Assembly (NCBI RefSeq): GCF_025200925.1
Contig: NZ_CP104174.1
Coordinates: forward strand, 5,766,001 to 5,830,000
DNA from: Bradyrhizobium sp. CB1015
GTDB taxonomy: Bacteria > Pseudomonadota > Alphaproteobacteria > Rhizobiales > Xanthobacteraceae
Reading direction: 5' to 3'
DNA: 64,000 nucleotides
The position numbers and the translations under genes are program-made. The notes under the pieces are model-generated. The model ran no database searches, was not told the DNA's origin, and worked only from the letters and a program-made list of their open reading frames with translations. Each line of letters opens with the position of its first letter. Within the stretch, counting starts at the first letter, position 1. This document shows positions 17,508 to 28,310 of this stretch, one piece after another.

Positions 17508-18839
17508 TTAGCGGCGGCGGCCCCGCAGCTTCGACTTGCGGATCAGGCCTTCGTACTGGTGCGCCAGCAGATAGCCTTGCACCTGCGCCACCGTGTCCAT
17601 CGTGACGCTGACGACGATCAAGAGCGAGGTGCCGCCGAAATAGAACGGCACCGAGGCGTAGGAGATCAGGATTTCCGGGATCAAGCAGACGATGGCGAGA
17701 TAGATCGCGCCCAGAACGGTGATGCGTGACAGCACGTAGTCGATGTATTCCGCGGTGCGCTCGCCCGGACGGATGCCCGGAATGAAGCCGCCGTGCTTCT
17801 TCAGATTGTCAGCGGTCTCGGTCGGGTTGAACACGATCGCGGTGTAGAAGAAGGCGAAGAACACGATCAGCGCCAGATACATGATCAGGAACAGCGGGCG
17901 GCCATGGCCGAGCTGGGTGGTGATCCACTGGAACCATTCCGGCCCACTTCCCGTGTTGAAGTTCGCAACCGTGGTCGGCAGCAGCAGCAGGGAGGATGCG
18001 AAGATCGGCGGGATCACGCCGGAGGTGTTGAGCTTGAGCGGCAGATGCGAGGACTGGCCCTCGAACATCTTGTTGCCGACCTGGCGCTTCGGATACTGGA
18101 TCAAGAGCCGGCGCTGGGCGCGCTCCATGAACACGATGAAGGCGATCACGGCGACTGCCATGATGATGACAACCAGGATCAGGCCGGTCGACATCGCGCC
18201 CTGACGTCCGAGCTCGAGCATGCCGGCGAGCGCCGCGGGCAGCTCGGCGACGATGCCGGCGAGAATGATCAGCGAGATGCCGTTGCCGATGCCGCGCGAG
18301 GTGATCTGCTCGCCCAGCCACATCAGGAACATGGTGCCGCCGGTCAGCGTGATCGCCGTGGACAGGCGGAAGAACATGCCGGGCTCGCTGACGACGTTGC
18401 CGGCGCCTTCGAGGCCCACCGCGATGCCGTAGGACTGGAATGCGGCCAGGATGACGGTCAGATAGCGCGTGTATTGGTTGAGCGTCTTGCGGCCGGCCTC
18501 GCCTTCCTTCTTCAGCGCCTCGAGTTGCGGCGAGACGGTGGTGAGGAGCTGGATGATGATCGAGGCCGAGATGTACGGCATGATGTTCAGCGCGAAGATC
18601 GCCATGCGGTGGATGCCGCCGCCGGCGAACATGTTGAACATGCCGAGGATGCCGCCCGCCTGGGAGCGGAACACCTGCTCCCAGATGTTGGGATCGATGC
18701 CGGGCAGCGGGATGTAGGTCCCGAGCCGATAAACGAGCAGCGCACCCAGGGTGAACCAGATGCGCTTCTTCAGTTCATCGGCCTTGGCAAACGCGCCGAA
18801 ATTGAGATTGGCTGCCAGTTGTTCCGCTGCAGAGACCAT
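17508..18839 (-). CDS. secY: Protein translocase subunit SecY
   Basis: 443 residues with ten hydrophobic segments. SecY is the channel of the SecYEG translocon. LVYRLGTYIPLPGIDPN in the first transmembrane region, the cytoplasmic QYPKRQVGNKMFEGQSSHLPLKLN and the C-terminal YEGLIRKSKLRGRRR ribosome-docking tail are characteristic. It follows rplO by 148 bp and precedes adk by 269 bp. That gap contains one short unrecognised frame overlapping the adk start. Confidence 0.98.
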   Translation of the reverse strand: MVSAAEQLAANLNFGAFAKADELKKRIWFTLGALLVYRLGTYIPLPGIDPNIWEQVFRSQAGGILGMFNMFAGGGIHRMAIFALNIMPYISASIIIQLLTTVSPQLEALKKEGEAGRKTLNQYTRYLTVILAAFQSYGIAVGLEGAGNVVSEPGMFFRLSTAITLTGGTMFLMWLGEQITSRGIGNGISLIILAGIVAELPAALAGMLELGRQGAMSTGLILVVIIMAVAVIAFIVFMERAQRRLLIQYPKRQVGNKMFEGQSSHLPLKLNTSGVIPPIFASSLLLLPTTVANFNTGSGPEWFQWITTQLGHGRPLFLIMYLALIVFFAFFYTAIVFNPTETADNLKKHGGFIPGIRPGERTAEYIDYVLSRITVLGAIYLAIVCLIPEILISYASVPFYFGGTSLLIVVSVTMDTVAQVQGYLLAHQYEGLIRKSKLRGRRR

Positions 18840-18955
18840 CTTGGACTTTCTCCCGCCGCCTGTTGCGCCGTCATGCCCGCGGCCGGGCTAGTTTAGCGGA
18901 CGCCGGACATTATCTGGGGCTCGGCTTCGATAAGTCCACGTCCCGCATGCGTAAA

Positions 18956-18974
18956 GGCCCGCGCGCCGCGGGCC
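18956..18974 (-). terminator. GC-rich hairpin between rplO and secY (possible attenuator)
   Basis: A perfect 8-bp stem, GGCCCGCG-N3-CGCGGGCC, lies 13 bp after the rplO stop and is followed on the minus strand by TTTACG. The short T run suggests partial termination or processing rather than a full stop, since secY continues 117 bp further on. Confidence 0.45.
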
Positions 18975-18987
18975 AATGACGCAGTTG

Positions 18988-19473
18988 TTACGCCGCCTCG
19001 CCTTCTTCCTTGGGCTGGGCGAGGATCTTCACCGAGCCGCCAGCCTTCTCGACCGCCGCGATCGCGGTCTTGCTGGCGCCGTGCACTTCGATGTTGAGCT
19101 TGGACTTGAGCTCGCCACGGCCGAGCAGCCGCAGGCCGGCCTTGGCGCGGCGCAGCACGCCGCCCTTCACCAGGGCCTCGACGTTGACGACGCTGCCGGC
19201 GTCGATCTTCTTGGCGTCGACCGCTTCCTGGAGCCGGTCGAGATTGATCTCGGCGAACTCGACGCGGAAGATGTTGTTGAAGCCGCGCTTGGGCAGACGG
19301 CGATGCATCGGCATCTGGCCGCCCTCGAAACCCTTGATGCGCACGCCCGAACGCGCGGTCTGGCCCTTGCCGCCGCGGCCGGACTGCTTGCCCTTGCCGG
19401 AACCGATGCCGCGGCCGACGCGCATACGCTTCTTGCGCGAGCCGGCGTTGTCGGCGATATCGCTGAGCTTCAT
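18988..19473 (-). CDS. rplO: 50S ribosomal protein L15
   Basis: 161 residues. L15 threads through 23S rRNA near the central protuberance. The glycine/arginine-rich N-terminus ([25 protein letters not shown] pattern), [22 protein letters not shown] and [10 protein letters not shown] are diagnostic. It lies 75 bp after rpmD, with a small hairpin between them, and 148 bp before secY. Confidence 0.97.
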   Translation of the reverse strand: MKLSDIADNAGSRKKRMRVGRGIGSGKGKQSGRGGKGQTARSGVRIKGFEGGQMPMHRRLPKRGFNNIFRVEFAEINLDRLQEAVDAKKIDAGSVVNVEALVKGGVLRRAKAGLRLLGRGELKSKLNIEVHGASKTAIAAVEKAGGSVKILAQPKEEGEAA

Positions 19474-19507
19474 CGCCCTTCTCCTTGTGTCTTGCGCACG
19501 ATCTTCA

Positions 19508-19532
19508 CCGAAAACGGCCTCCCGTTTTTCGG
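19508..19532. repeat. Small inverted repeat in the rpmD-rplO spacer
   Basis: CCGAAAA-CGG is opposed to CCG-TTTTTCGG around a short loop, giving a stem of about 10 bp with one slip. It falls 16 bp after the rpmD stop and may stabilise or process the transcript. Confidence 0.45.
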
Positions 19533-19548
19533 GACCGTGCGCCTTTGC

Positions 19549-19755
19549 TTACTTCTCGTCGATGATGCGGACGAGATGGTGAACCTTCTCGATCATGCCG
19601 CGGACCGCCGGGGTATCAGGCAGTTCGCTGGTACGGCCGATCTTGTTGAGCTTGAGCCCGATCAGGGTCGAGCGCTGCGAGTGATGGCGGCGGATCGCGC
19701 TGCCGGTCTGCTCGACCTTGATCGTCTTTGCGGTCGTAACGGCACTCTTGGCCAT
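19549..19755 (-). CDS. rpmD: 50S ribosomal protein L30
   Basis: 68 residues, the normal short bacterial L30. [18 protein letters not shown] and [25 protein letters not shown] are diagnostic. It lies 23 bp after rpsE and 75 bp before rplO, in standard spc order. Confidence 0.97.
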   Translation of the reverse strand: MAKSAVTTAKTIKVEQTGSAIRRHHSQRSTLIGLKLNKIGRTSELPDTPAVRGMIEKVHHLVRIIDEK

Positions 19756-19778
19756 GGGAGTCTACTCCGAAGCTTCCG

Positions 19779-20375
19779 TTAGTCGGCAGCCGCCTCGGCA
19801 TCGCCACCGATACGGCGCGACTGCAGAGTGGACACCTTGATGTTGCGGCGGGCTGCGACCGAGCGCGGCGAATCCTGGTGCTTCAGCGCGTCGAAGGTCG
19901 CGCGCACCATGTTGTACGGGTTCGACGAGCCGATCGATTTCGCCACCACGTCCTGGACGCCGAGCGTCTCGAACACGGCGCGCATCGGGCCGCCGGCGAT
20001 GATGCCGGTACCGGCCGGAGCTGCACGCAGATAGACACGGCCCGCGCCATGACGGCCGGCGATGTCGTGATGGAGCGTGCGGCCCTCGCGCAGCGACACC
20101 CGCGTCAGGTTGCGCTTGGCGGACTCGGTCGCCTTGCGGATCGCCTCAGGCACTTCGCGCGCCTTGCCGTGACCGAAGCCGGCGCGGCCCTTCTGGTCGC
20201 CGATCACGACCAGCGCTGCGAAACCGAAGCGCTTGCCGCCCTTGACGACCTTGGCCACGCGGTTGATGTGGACGAGCTTGTCGACGAACTCGCTGTCACG
20301 CTCCTCGCGCTCCCTGCGTTCACGTCCGCCGCCGCGTTGATCGCGTCCACCACGTTGTTCGCGTTCAGCTGCCAT
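19779..20375 (-). CDS. rpsE: 30S ribosomal protein S5
   Basis: 198 residues. S5 contributes to decoding accuracy and mRNA helicase activity. A charged Arg/Gly/Glu N-terminal tail of about 30 residues, longer than in E. coli, precedes the dsRNA-binding domain ([21 protein letters not shown]). [18 protein letters not shown] and [22 protein letters not shown] follow, with a further basic tail at the C-terminus. It is 47 bp after rplR. Confidence 0.97.
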   Translation of the reverse strand: MAAEREQRGGRDQRGGGRERREREERDSEFVDKLVHINRVAKVVKGGKRFGFAALVVIGDQKGRAGFGHGKAREVPEAIRKATESAKRNLTRVSLREGRTLHHDIAGRHGAGRVYLRAAPAGTGIIAGGPMRAVFETLGVQDVVAKSIGSSNPYNMVRATFDALKHQDSPRSVAARRNIKVSTLQSRRIGGDAEAAAD

Positions 20376-20422
20376 GGTTTTTCCAATCCTTCAGAGGCTT
20401 ACGCCTCAATCCTCAAATTCTG

Positions 20423-20785
20423 TTAGAAGCTCAGCCCACTCTCACGCGCAGCGTCGGCCAGAGCCTTGACGCGCCCGTGATAGAGATAGCCGCCGCGATC
20501 GAACACGACTTCCTTGACGCCCTTCTCGACCGCGCGCTCGGCCAGCAGCTTGCCGACCGCCTTCGCCGCATCGATATCGGCGCCGGTCTTGCCGCCGTCG
20601 CGCATCGACTTCTCGAGCGACGAGGCAGAGGCAAGCGTCTCGCCCTTCAGGTCGTCGATGACCTGGGCGTAGATGTGCTTGGACGAGCGGAACACCGACA
20701 GGCGCGGACGGCCGCCGGCGGAACGGCGCAGCTTCAGCCGCACACTCCGCTTGCGCCGGGCATTCGTAACCTTGGCTTTCGACAT
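20423..20785 (-). CDS. rplR: 50S ribosomal protein L18
   Basis: 120 residues. L18 binds 5S r[35 protein letters not shown] and the C-terminal [25 protein letters not shown] are diagnostic. It starts 11 bp after rplF and ends 47 bp before rpsE. Confidence 0.97.
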   Translation of the reverse strand: MSKAKVTNARRKRSVRLKLRRSAGGRPRLSVFRSSKHIYAQVIDDLKGETLASASSLEKSMRDGGKTGADIDAAKAVGKLLAERAVEKGVKEVVFDRGGYLYHGRVKALADAARESGLSF

Positions 20786-20796
20786 GACCGGCTCCG

Positions 20797-21330
20797 TTAC
20801 TTCTTCTTGCCTTCCTTGCGGAAGATGAATTCGCCCACATACTTCACGCCCTTGCCCTTGTAGGGCTCCGGCGGACGATAGGAGCGGATCTCGGCGGCGA
20901 CCTGGCCGACGCGCTGGACGTCGCTGCCTGCCACCGTGATCTCGGTCGGCTTCGGCACGGTGATCGTGATCCCCTCGGGGATCGGATAGATCACGTCATG
21001 GCTGTAGCCGAGCGCGAGCTGCAGGTTCTTGCCCTGCATCGCGGCGCGATAGCCGACGCCGGTAATCTCGAGCTTCTTCTCGAAACCCTTGGTGACGCCT
21101 TCGACCAGATTCGCGACCTGGGCGCGAGCGGTGCCGTACAGCGCCCGCGCGCGGTTGGTCTCGATCCGCGGCTTGACCTTGACCTGGCCGTTCTCGAGCT
21201 TCACCTCGACGTCGTCGTGGACGATGAACTGAAGCTGGCCCTTCGGCCCCTTCATCTTGACGGTCTGGCCGTCGACGGTCGCGGTAACGCCCGACGGCAC
21301 CGTCACAGGCTTTTTGCCAACACGTGACAT
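20797..21330 (-). CDS. rplF: 50S ribosomal protein L6
   Basis: 177 residues from MSRVGKKPV at 21330; the frame extends upstream, but this is the conserved start. L6 lies near the factor-binding site. The two repeated domains are present, the second with [19 protein letters not shown] and the C-terminal [29 protein letters not shown]. It starts 16 bp after rpsH. Confidence 0.97.
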   Translation of the reverse strand: MSRVGKKPVTVPSGVTATVDGQTVKMKGPKGQLQFIVHDDVEVKLENGQVKVKPRIETNRARALYGTARAQVANLVEGVTKGFEKKLEITGVGYRAAMQGKNLQLALGYSHDVIYPIPEGITITVPKPTEITVAGSDVQRVGQVAAEIRSYRPPEPYKGKGVKYVGEFIFRKEGKKK

Positions 21331-21346
21331 GGATCGAAAATCCTTC

Positions 21347-21745
21347 TCAGAACACCGTGAAGAGGACTTCACCGCCCACATTCGCGTCGCGCGCGCTGTG
21401 GTCGGCCATGATCCCCTTCGGCGTCGACAACACCGAAATGCCGAGACCGTTATTCACCCGCGGCAGGTTCTTCACCGAGGCGTAGACTCTGCGCCCGGGC
21501 TTGGAAACGCGTTCAATCTCGCGGATGACGGGCTCGCCGTCGAAATACTTCAGCTCGATCTCGATCTCGCTGCGGCCCGAGGAGTGCTCGAGCGTGGCGT
21601 AACCGCGGATGTAGCCCTCGGCCTTCAGAACCTCGAGCACGTTCTCGCGCATCTTCGAGCCGGGCGTGGAGACCTTGGTCTTCGAACGCATCTGCGCGTT
21701 GCGGATACGGGTGATCAGATCGCTGATTGGATCGTGCGTAGACAT
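21347..21745 (-). CDS. rpsH: 30S ribosomal protein S8
   Basis: 132 residues. S8 is a primary 16S rRNA binder in the central domain; in E. coli it represses spc translation. [18 protein letters not shown] and the C-terminal [33 protein letters not shown] are diagnostic. It lies 14 bp after rpsN. Confidence 0.98.
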   Translation of the reverse strand: MSTHDPISDLITRIRNAQMRSKTKVSTPGSKMRENVLEVLKAEGYIRGYATLEHSSGRSEIEIELKYFDGEPVIREIERVSKPGRRVYASVKNLPRVNNGLGISVLSTPKGIMADHSARDANVGGEVLFTVF

Positions 21746-21759
21746 CTAAACGACCCTCC

Positions 21760-22065
21760 TTACCAGCTGGACTTCACGAGGCCCGGGACCATGCCCTTGG
21801 AGCCAAGTTCGCGCAGCGCGATACGGGACAGCTTGTTCTTGCGATAGTTCGAGCGCGGACGGCCCGACAGCTCGCAGCGCATGCGGATGCGGGTCGCCGA
21901 CGAGTTGCGCGGCATTTCCGCCAGCTTCAGGGTCGCGGCGAACCGCTCCTCCATCGGCAGCGTCTTGTCGGCGATGATCGCCTTCAACCGCTCGCGCTTG
22001 GCTGCGGCGTTCTTCACCATCCGCTTGCGCCGGTTGTTCTTCTCGACTGAACTCTTCTTTGCCAT
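21760..22065 (-). CDS. rpsN: 30S ribosomal protein S14 (zinc-free, long form)
   Basis: 101 residues. It is the C-minus type: the CxxC zinc pairs of short S14 are absent, so no zinc-responsive switch is expected. Conserved [20 protein letters not shown] and [14 protein letters not shown] sequence ([22 protein letters not shown]) are present. It lies 46 bp after rplE. Confidence 0.97.
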   Translation of the reverse strand: MAKKSSVEKNNRRKRMVKNAAAKRERLKAIIADKTLPMEERFAATLKLAEMPRNSSATRIRMRCELSGRPRSNYRKNKLSRIALRELGSKGMVPGLVKSSW

Positions 22066-22111
22066 GCTTGGCTCCTGGGTATCCGCGTTTGAGAGGCTCT
22101 AAGTCAGCGTC

Positions 22112-22669
22112 TCACTGCCGGAACGGGAAATTGAAAGCGGTCAACAAGGCCCTCGCCTCTTCGTCGGTCTTGGCCGTGGTGCAGACGGTGATGTCCATAC
22201 CGCGGGCTTCCGAGACCTTGTCGAAGTCGATCTCGGGGAAAATGATGTGCTCCTTGATGCCGAGCGAGTAGTTGCCGCGGCCATCGAAGCTCTTCGGGTT
22301 CAGGCCGCGGAAGTCGCGCACACGCGGCAGCGCCACGTTCACCAGGCGATCGATGAACTCGTACATGCGGGCCTTGCGCAGCGTGACCTTGCAGCCGATC
22401 GGCTGGTTCTCACGCAGCTTGAAGGTCGCGATCGCGATGCGCGAATAGGTCACGATCGCCTTCTGGCCGGCGATCTGGGTCAGTTCGGCAGCGGCGGTCT
22501 CGGCCTTCTTGCGGTCGTTGACGGAATCGCCAACGCCCATGTTCAGCACGACCTTGTCCAGGCGCGGAACCTGCATGACGTTCTCGTAACCGAACTTCTC
22601 GGTCAGAGCCGTGCGGATCTTCGCGTCATATTCCGCGCGCAGGCGCGGCGTGTAAGCGGCCTCAGCCAT
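22112..22669 (-). CDS. rplE: 50S ribosomal protein L5
   Basis: 185 residues from [10 protein letters not shown] at 22669. L5 binds 5S rRNA and contacts S13 across the subunit bridge. [40 protein letters not shown] and [19 protein letters not shown] are diagnostic. Its ATG overlaps the rplX stop by 8 bp, so the two are translationally coupled. Confidence 0.98.
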   Translation of the reverse strand: MAEAAYTPRLRAEYDAKIRTALTEKFGYENVMQVPRLDKVVLNMGVGDSVNDRKKAETAAAELTQIAGQKAIVTYSRIAIATFKLRENQPIGCKVTLRKARMYEFIDRLVNVALPRVRDFRGLNPKSFDGRGNYSLGIKEHIIFPEIDFDKVSEARGMDITVCTTAKTDEEARALLTAFNFPFRQ

Positions 22670-22976
22670 CGATCTCAGCTCCCGAGCTCTTGGCGATGCG
22701 GACCTTCTTGCCGTCCGCCAGAATCTTGAATCCGACGCGGGTCGGCTTTCCGTCCTTGCCGACATACGCGATGTTGGACAGGTGGATCGGCGCCTCTTTC
22801 GAGATGATGCCGCCCTCCTGGGCCTGCGTCTGCTTCTGGTGACGCTTGACCATGTTGATGCCGCGCACCAGCGCGGTGCCGGCGTCGGGGCGAACCTCGA
22901 ACACTTCGCCGGTGCGGCCCTTGTCGCGGCCGGTCAGCACGACGACCTTGTCGCCCTTGCGGATCTTCGCAGCCAT
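22662..22976 (-). CDS. rplX: 50S ribosomal protein L24
   Basis: 104 residues. The KOW motif is at [21 protein letters not shown]24 initiates large-subunit assembly. The ATG at 22976 sits in a TGATG junction with the rplN stop; a GTG three bases upstream is possible but less likely. The end overlaps rplE by 8 bp. Confidence 0.97.
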   Translation of the reverse strand: MAAKIRKGDKVVVLTGRDKGRTGEVFEVRPDAGTALVRGINMVKRHQKQTQAQEGGIISKEAPIHLSNIAYVGKDGKPTRVGFKILADGKKVRIAKSSGAEIDG

Positions 22977-23344
22977 CACAGCACCTCCGGCGCGAGCGAG
23001 ATGATCTTCATGTGGTTCTTGGCGCGCAGCTCGCGCGGCACGGGCCCGAAGATACGGGTGCCGACCGGCTCGGACTGGTTGTTGATCAGCACGGCGGCGT
23101 TGCGGTCGAAGCGGATGACCGAGCCGTCGGCGCGGCGGATGTCCTTACGGACGCGCACCACGACGGCCTTCATCACGTCGCCCTTCTTCACCTTGCCACG
23201 CGGAATGGCTTCCTTGATCGACACGACAATGATGTCGCCGATCGTGGCGTAGCGGCGCTTGGAGCCCCCGAGCACCTTGATACACATGACACGGCGTGCG
23301 CCAGAATTGTCGGCCACGTCGAGGTTGGTCTGCATCTGAATCAT
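22976..23344 (-). CDS. rplN: 50S ribosomal protein L14
   Basis: 122 residues, the standard length. L14 contacts L19 and the 30S subunit. [40 protein letters not shown] and the C-terminal [19 protein letters not shown] are diagnostic. The 84-bp spacer from rpsQ is the longest gap between consecutive genes in this part of the cluster. Confidence 0.98.
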   Translation of the reverse strand: MIQMQTNLDVADNSGARRVMCIKVLGGSKRRYATIGDIIVVSIKEAIPRGKVKKGDVMKAVVVRVRKDIRRADGSVIRFDRNAAVLINNQSEPVGTRIFGPVPRELRAKNHMKIISLAPEVL

Positions 23345-23428
23345 TGATGCACCTCGTCCTCTTTCTCTTTGCGCCAGCCCAGCCGGCGCTCAACATTTCC
23401 CTGAAGTCGGTCGGCTAAAGCCAACAGA

Positions 23429-23677
23429 TCAGGCGCTTTTCTTGTGTTCGCCCCGGATCACGACCCAGCGCTTCAACTTCGAAATCGGCTTGGTTTCCTC
23501 GATCCACACCATGTCGCCCGGCTTGAACTGGTTGCTCTCGTCGTGCGCGTGGTAGTTCTTCGAACGGCGGATCGTCTTCTTGTAGATCGGGTGCGTGAAG
23601 CGGCGGTCGACGCGCACCACGATGGTCTTGGCTTGCTTGTCGCTGACGACCACGCCCTGCAAAGTACGTTTCGGCAT
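23429..23677 (-). CDS. rpsQ: 30S ribosomal protein S17
   Basis: 82 residues from [10 protein letters not shown] at 23677; the frame runs further upstream without conservation. S17 is an early 16S rRNA binder. [36 protein letters not shown] is typical. It lies 13 bp after rpmC. Confidence 0.97.
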   Translation of the reverse strand: MPKRTLQGVVVSDKQAKTIVVRVDRRFTHPIYKKTIRRSKNYHAHDESNQFKPGDMVWIEETKPISKLKRWVVIRGEHKKSA

Positions 23678-23690
23678 CTTCGTAAGCCTC

Positions 23691-23897
23691 TTACTTCTTC
23701 TTCGCGCGCGTCTGCGCGGCGATGGTCTTGATCCGGGCGATGTCACGGCGGGCCTCGCGCAGGCGCGAGGTGTTCTCGAGCTGCCCGGTGGCGCGCTGGA
23801 AGCGCAGGTTGAAGCGCTCCTTCTTCAGGTTCAGGATGGCCTCATCCTGCTGGTCGGGGCTCATCGCACGGATGTCTTCGATCTTCATCTGGGCCAT
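23691..23897 (-). CDS. rpmC: 50S ribosomal protein L29
   Basis: 68 residues from the ATG at 23897. An ATG two codons upstream, in a TAATG junction with rplP, is only 3 nt from the available GGAG, whereas the second ATG has it at about 8 nt, so the second is preferred. [37 protein letters not shown] and RREIARIKT-like [10 protein letters not shown] define L29. It lies at the polypeptide exit tunnel next to L23. Confidence 0.96.
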   Translation of the reverse strand: MAQMKIEDIRAMSPDQQDEAILNLKKERFNLRFQRATGQLENTSRLREARRDIARIKTIAAQTRAKKK

Positions 23898-23902
23898 GGC
23901 CA

Positions 23903-24316
23903 TTACTCCGCAATGCGCTCGACGAAGCGCGTCTTGATCGGCAGCTTGGCGGCCGCCAGGGTCAGCGCCTCACGCGCCGTCTGGGTGTTGACGCCGTCGA
24001 TCTCGAACAGCACCCGGCCCGGCTTGACGCGCGCGACCCACAATTCCGGCGAACCCTTGCCGGAGCCCATGCGGACTTCGGCCGGCTTCTTCGACACCGG
24101 AACGTCGGGGAACACGCGGATCCAGACGCGGCCGGCGCGCTTCATGTGGCGGGTCAGCGCGCGGCGGGCGGCTTCGATCTGGCGCGCGGTGACACGCTCA
24201 GGCTCGGTCGCCTTCAGGCCGAACTGGCCGAACGCCAACGTCGCGCCCGAAGACGCAACGCCGTGGATGCGGCCCTTATGCGCCTTCCGGAACTTCGTTT
24301 TCTTAGGTTGCATCAT
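23903..24316 (-). CDS. rplP: 50S ribosomal protein L16
   Basis: 137 residues. L16 helps position A-site t[42 protein letters not shown] and [19 protein letters not shown] are diagnostic. It lies 30 bp after rpsC. Confidence 0.98.
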   Translation of the reverse strand: MMQPKKTKFRKAHKGRIHGVASSGATLAFGQFGLKATEPERVTARQIEAARRALTRHMKRAGRVWIRVFPDVPVSKKPAEVRMGSGKGSPELWVARVKPGRVLFEIDGVNTQTAREALTLAAAKLPIKTRFVERIAE

Positions 24317-24346
24317 GGCTTTAAGCCCTCAAATTCCTGTCTGGCT

Positions 24347-25072
24347 TCAGGCAGCGGCCGTCTCGCGGCGCTGACGGCCACCGCGATCGCCACTGCCGCC
24401 GGTCTCGCCTTCGGCCATTCTCTTGTCCTGGGCCATCGGGTCGTGCTCGAGGATCTCGCCCTTGAAGATCCAGACCTTGACGCCGCAGGTGCCGAAGGTC
24501 GTGAACGCGGTCGCAACGCCGTAGTCGATGTCGGCACGCAGCGTGTGCAGCGGCACGCGGCCTTCGCGGTACCATTCCATGCGCGCGATTTCCGCACCGC
24601 CCAGACGTCCCGAGCAGTTGATGCGGATGCCTTCCGCGCCAAGACGCATCGCCGACTGCACGGCGCGCTTCATGGCTCGGCGGAACGCCACGCGGCGCTC
24701 GAGCTGCTGCGCGATCGATTCGGCCACCAGCGTCGCATCGAGCTCCGGCTTGCGGATCTCGACGATGTTGATGACGACGTCGGACGAGGTGATGTCAGCA
24801 ACCTTCTTGCGCAGCTTGTCGATGTCCGCGCCCTTCTTGCCGATCACCACGCCCGGACGGGCCGAGTGGATGGTGACGCGGCACTTCTTGTGCGGACGCT
24901 CGATCACGATGCGGGCGACGGCCGCCTGCTTGAGCTCCTTGTGCAGGATCTCGCGGATCTTGACGTCCTCGTGCAACAGCTTGCCGTATTCCTGCTTGCC
25001 GGCGAACCAGCGCGAATCCCAGGTCCGGTTGATGCCGAGACGCAGACCGATCGGATTGATCTTTTGACCCAT
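24347..25072 (-). CDS. rpsC: 30S ribosomal protein S3
   Basis: 241 residues. S3 lines the mRNA entry tunnel. [24 protein letters not shown] opens the protein. The KH domain has the GKKG loop in [16 protein letters not shown], and the C-terminal domain has [32 protein letters not shown] short Gly/Arg-rich tail follows. It lies 17 bp after rplV. Confidence 0.98.
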   Translation of the reverse strand: MGQKINPIGLRLGINRTWDSRWFAGKQEYGKLLHEDVKIREILHKELKQAAVARIVIERPHKKCRVTIHSARPGVVIGKKGADIDKLRKKVADITSSDVVINIVEIRKPELDATLVAESIAQQLERRVAFRRAMKRAVQSAMRLGAEGIRINCSGRLGGAEIARMEWYREGRVPLHTLRADIDYGVATAFTTFGTCGVKVWIFKGEILEHDPMAQDKRMAEGETGGSGDRGGRQRRETAAA

Positions 25073-25089
25073 CGTGTTCTCCTGCGCCC

Positions 25090-25476
25090 TTAAGCGGCGG
25101 CTTCAGCTTCGACCTGACGAACGATGATCGTCAGCTGCGAAAACGGTTTGTAGACCCGGCCCGAGCGGCCGCGACCGCGGGCGGCGAAGCGCTTCATCAC
25201 GAGGCCGTTGCCGACGAAGGCCTGCGCCACGACGAGATCGTCGACGTCGAGGTCGTGGTTGTTCTCGGCGTTGGCGATCGCCGATTCCAGGCACTTCTTC
25301 ACGTCGACCGCGATCCGCTTGCGCGAAAACTGCAGGTCGGCGAGCGCGGCAGACGCCTTCCGGCCGCGAATGAGCTGGGCGACCAGGTTGAGCTTCTGCG
25401 GGCTCACCCGCAGCATCCGGGCGACCGCCCTGGCCTCGTTGTCGGCGAGGCTCCGTTCGCGCTTAGGTTTGCTCAT
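25090..25476 (-). CDS. rplV: 50S ribosomal protein L22
   Basis: 128 residues. L22 forms part of the exit-tunnel constriction through a long beta hairpin. [21 protein letters not shown] and the hairpin region around [20 protein letters not shown] are diagnostic. It lies 10 bp after rpsS. Confidence 0.97.
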   Translation of the reverse strand: MSKPKRERSLADNEARAVARMLRVSPQKLNLVAQLIRGRKASAALADLQFSRKRIAVDVKKCLESAIANAENNHDLDVDDLVVAQAFVGNGLVMKRFAARGRGRSGRVYKPFSQLTIIVRQVEAEAAA

Positions 25477-25486
25477 CGTTTAATCC

Positions 25487-25765
25487 TCAAGCCTTCTTGG
25501 CTTTCTTGTCGCCGGAGTGGCCATGGAAGGTCCGGGTCGGCGAGAACTCGCCGAACTTGTGACCGACCATTTCCTCGTTCACGGCCACCGGCACGTGCTT
25601 CTGACCATTGTAGACGCCGAAGGTCAGGCCGACGAATTGCGGCAGGATCGTCGAGCGACGGCTCCAGATCTTGATGACGTCGTGACGGCCGGACGCGCGC
25701 GCGGCATCTGCCTTCTTGAGCAGAGAACCCTCGACGAACGGGCCTTTCCAGACTGAACGAACCAT
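25487..25765 (-). CDS. rpsS: 30S ribosomal protein S19
   Basis: 92 residues. S19 is in the 30S head next to S13. [43 protein letters not shown] and [17 protein letters not shown] are diagnostic. It lies 12 bp after rplB. Confidence 0.98.
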   Translation of the reverse strand: MVRSVWKGPFVEGSLLKKADAARASGRHDVIKIWSRRSTILPQFVGLTFGVYNGQKHVPVAVNEEMVGHKFGEFSPTRTFHGHSGDKKAKKA

Positions 25766-25777
25766 GTCCGGCGTTCC

Positions 25778-26611
25778 TTACTTCTTCCGCTTGTGGCGGC
25801 TTAGGAGAATGAATTTGTTGGTCGACTTGTTGGTGCGGGTCTTCTTGCCCTTGGTCGGCTTGCCCCACGGGGTGACCGGGTGACGGCCGCCCGAGGTACG
25901 ACCTTCACCACCGCCGTGCGGATGGTCGATCGGGTTCATCGCGACACCGCGGTTGTGCGGCCTGCGGCCCATCCAACGCTTGCGACCGGCCTTGCCGATC
26001 GAAGTGTTCATGTGATCCGGGTTCGACACCGCGCCGATCGTGCCGCGGCAACGGCCGTGCACCAGGCGCTGCTCGCCCGAGTTCAGGCGGATGATGACGT
26101 AATCCTGGTCGCGGCCGACGAGCTGGGCGTAGGTGCCGGCGGAACGGGCGAGCTGACCGCCCTTCCCGATCTTGACCTCGATGTTGTGGATGATCGTACC
26201 GACCGGCATGTTGCCGAGCGGCATGACGTTGCCCGGCTTCACGTCGACGTAGTTGCCGGCGATGATCGTGTCGCCCACGGCCAGGCGCTGCGGCGCCAGG
26301 ATGTAGGCCTGCTCGCCGTCCTGATACTTGATCAGCGCGATGAAGCCGGTCCGGTTGGGATCATATTCCAGCCGCTCGACGGTCGCGGGCACGTCGACCT
26401 TCTCACGCTTGAAGTCGACGGTACGCAGCGTCTGCTTGTGACCGCCGCCGCGGAAGCGCACGGTGATGCGGCCGGTGTTGTTGCGGCCGCCCGAGGACTT
26501 CTTGCCTTCGGTGAGCGCCTTCAGCGGCTTGCCCTTGTAGAGGGCCGAACGATCGACCATGACCAGCTGGCGCTGGCCCGGCGTCGTGGGATTGAATGTC
26601 TTCAGTGCCAT
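25778..26611 (-). CDS. rplB: 50S ribosomal protein L2
   Basis: 277 residues. L2 is essential for subunit association and peptidyl-transferase assembly. [40 protein letters not shown] and the universal [18 protein letters not shown], which contains the conserved functional His, are present. It lies 12 bp after rplW. Confidence 0.98.
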   Translation of the reverse strand: MALKTFNPTTPGQRQLVMVDRSALYKGKPLKALTEGKKSSGGRNNTGRITVRFRGGGHKQTLRTVDFKREKVDVPATVERLEYDPNRTGFIALIKYQDGEQAYILAPQRLAVGDTIIAGNYVDVKPGNVMPLGNMPVGTIIHNIEVKIGKGGQLARSAGTYAQLVGRDQDYVIIRLNSGEQRLVHGRCRGTIGAVSNPDHMNTSIGKAGRKRWMGRRPHNRGVAMNPIDHPHGGGEGRTSGGRHPVTPWGKPTKGKKTRTNKSTNKFILLSRHKRKK

Positions 26612-26623
26612 CGTCGTACGACC

Positions 26624-26926
26624 TTACAGACCGGTGGTGACGTCGATCCGGTGACCCTCTTCGAGGGTCACGATCGCGCGTTTGCTGTTCGACTGCGAGC
26701 CGATGGTGCCGCGGAAGGCCTTGACCTTGCCCTTGCGGACCAGCGTGTTGACGCTCTTGACCTTGACGTCGAACAGCTTCTCGATCGCTTCCTTGATCTG
26801 CGGCTTGGTCGCCTTGGCGGCCACCTTGAACAGCACCTTGTTGTGCTCCGAGGCGATCGTCGCCTTTTCGGTCACGACCGGCGACAGGATCACGTCGTAG
26901 TGGCGAGGCTCGATGTTCTTGCTCAT
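26624..26926 (-). CDS. rplW: 50S ribosomal protein L23
   Basis: 100 residues. L23 at the tunnel exit docks trigger factor and [24 protein letters not shown] and [19 protein letters not shown] are diagnostic. Its ATG overlaps the rplD stop by 4 bp (ATGA). Confidence 0.98.
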   Translation of the reverse strand: MSKNIEPRHYDVILSPVVTEKATIASEHNKVLFKVAAKATKPQIKEAIEKLFDVKVKSVNTLVRKGKVKAFRGTIGSQSNSKRAIVTLEEGHRIDVTTGL

Positions 26927-27543
26927 TTGAAGCGCGCCTCCAGCGCATCGATGGCGGCCTTGGTCAGAACGAGCTTCTGACGGCGCAGGATGTCATAGAC
27001 GTTGATGCCCTGGATCGGCAGCACGTCCATGTTCGGGATGTTGCGGGCCGCAGCGGCGAAGCCGTTGTTGAGCTCGGCACCGTCGATGATCAGCGCGTTG
27101 GTCAGGCCGAGACCAGAGAAGTGGCCGAGCAGCGCCTTGGTTTTGGCGGTCTCGAGCGCGGCCTTCTCGATCACGACGAGATCGCCGTCCTTGGCCTTGG
27201 CCGAGAGCGCATGCTTCAGAGCGAGCGCACGGACCTTCTTCGGCAGGTCGGTGGCGTGCGAACGCACCACCGGACCGAAGGCACGACCGCCGCCGCGGAA
27301 CTGCGGCACGCGGGCCGAGCCGTGACGAGCACCGCCGGTGCCCTTCTGCTTGTACATCTTCTTGCCGGTGCGCCAGATCTCGGCGCGGCCCTTGGCCTTG
27401 TGTGTGCCGGCCTGGCGCTTGTTGAGCTGCCATTGCACGCAGCGCGCGATGATGTCCTCGCGCGGCTCGAGGCCGAAAATGGCGTCGGACAGCTGGACGG
27501 AGCCCGCTTCCTTACCTTCGAGGGTGGTGACCTTCAATTCCAT
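26923..27543 (-). CDS. rplD: 50S ribosomal protein L4
   Basis: 206 residues from [10 protein letters not shown] at 27543. L4 lines the exit tunnel; its extended loop is [31 protein letters not shown], the region where macrolide-resistance changes occur in other bacteria, and it looks wild type here. It starts 1 bp after rplC and overlaps rplW by 4 bp. Confidence 0.98.
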   Translation of the reverse strand: MELKVTTLEGKEAGSVQLSDAIFGLEPREDIIARCVQWQLNKRQAGTHKAKGRAEIWRTGKKMYKQKGTGGARHGSARVPQFRGGGRAFGPVVRSHATDLPKKVRALALKHALSAKAKDGDLVVIEKAALETAKTKALLGHFSGLGLTNALIIDGAELNNGFAAAARNIPNMDVLPIQGINVYDILRRQKLVLTKAAIDALEARFK

Positions 27544-27544
27544 C

Positions 27545-28258
27545 TCACGCCTCCTGCGCAGCCGGAGCGGCTTCCGCGTCGCCAGCAACCTTGAACTTGC
27601 CGGGCTTCGGAGCTTCCTTCGGCAGCGGCTTCTTGACGGCGTCGCGCACGCGGATCCAGCCGCCCTTGGAGCCGGGAACGGCGCCTTCGACGAGGATCAG
27701 GCCGCGCTCGACATCGGTCTGGACGACGCGAAGGTTGAGCGTGGTGATGCGGTCGACACCCATGTGGCCGGGCATCTTCTTGTTCTTCCAGGTCTTGCCG
27801 GGGTCCTGACGGCCGCCGGTCGAGCCGATCGAGCGGTGCGAGATCGACACACCGTGCGTGGCGCGCAGACCGCCGAAGTTCCAGCGCTTCATGCCGCCGG
27901 CGAAGCCCTTACCGACCGAGGTGCCGGTGACGTCGACGAACTGGCCGACGACGAAGTGGTCGGCCTGGATCTCGGCGCCGACCGGGATCATGGCGTCCGC
28001 GGTGACGCGGAATTCCTCGACCCGGCGCTTCGGCTCGACCTTGGCGACCGCGAACTGGCCGCGCTCGGCCTTCGGCATGTAAACGGTCTTGCGGCTGCCC
28101 GAACCGAGCTGGAGCGCGACGTAACCGTTCTTCTCTTCGGTGCGGTGGCCTACGACCTGGCAATTGCCGAGCTTCAGCACGGTCACGGGGATATGTTCGC
28201 CGGCCTCCGTGAAGACCCGCGTCATCCCGACCTTTTGTGCGATCACTCCGGAGCGCAT
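27545..28258 (-). CDS. rplC: 50S ribosomal protein L3
   Basis: 237 residues from [11 protein letters not shown] at 28258. L3 has a long loop that reaches the peptidyl-transferase centre, here [49 protein letters not shown]. The central Gln of GRQDPG is the residue methylated by PrmB in E. coli. The C-terminal Pro/Ala/Glu tail is somewhat extended. It lies 52 bp after rpsJ. Confidence 0.98.
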   Translation of the reverse strand: MRSGVIAQKVGMTRVFTEAGEHIPVTVLKLGNCQVVGHRTEEKNGYVALQLGSGSRKTVYMPKAERGQFAVAKVEPKRRVEEFRVTADAMIPVGAEIQADHFVVGQFVDVTGTSVGKGFAGGMKRWNFGGLRATHGVSISHRSIGSTGGRQDPGKTWKNKKMPGHMGVDRITTLNLRVVQTDVERGLILVEGAVPGSKGGWIRVRDAVKKPLPKEAPKPGKFKVAGDAEAAPAAQEA

Positions 28259-28310
28259 CGGCTTGCTTCCTGTTCTCTTTGTCCGCTTTTGGCGAACGGG
28301 ATCCAAAATC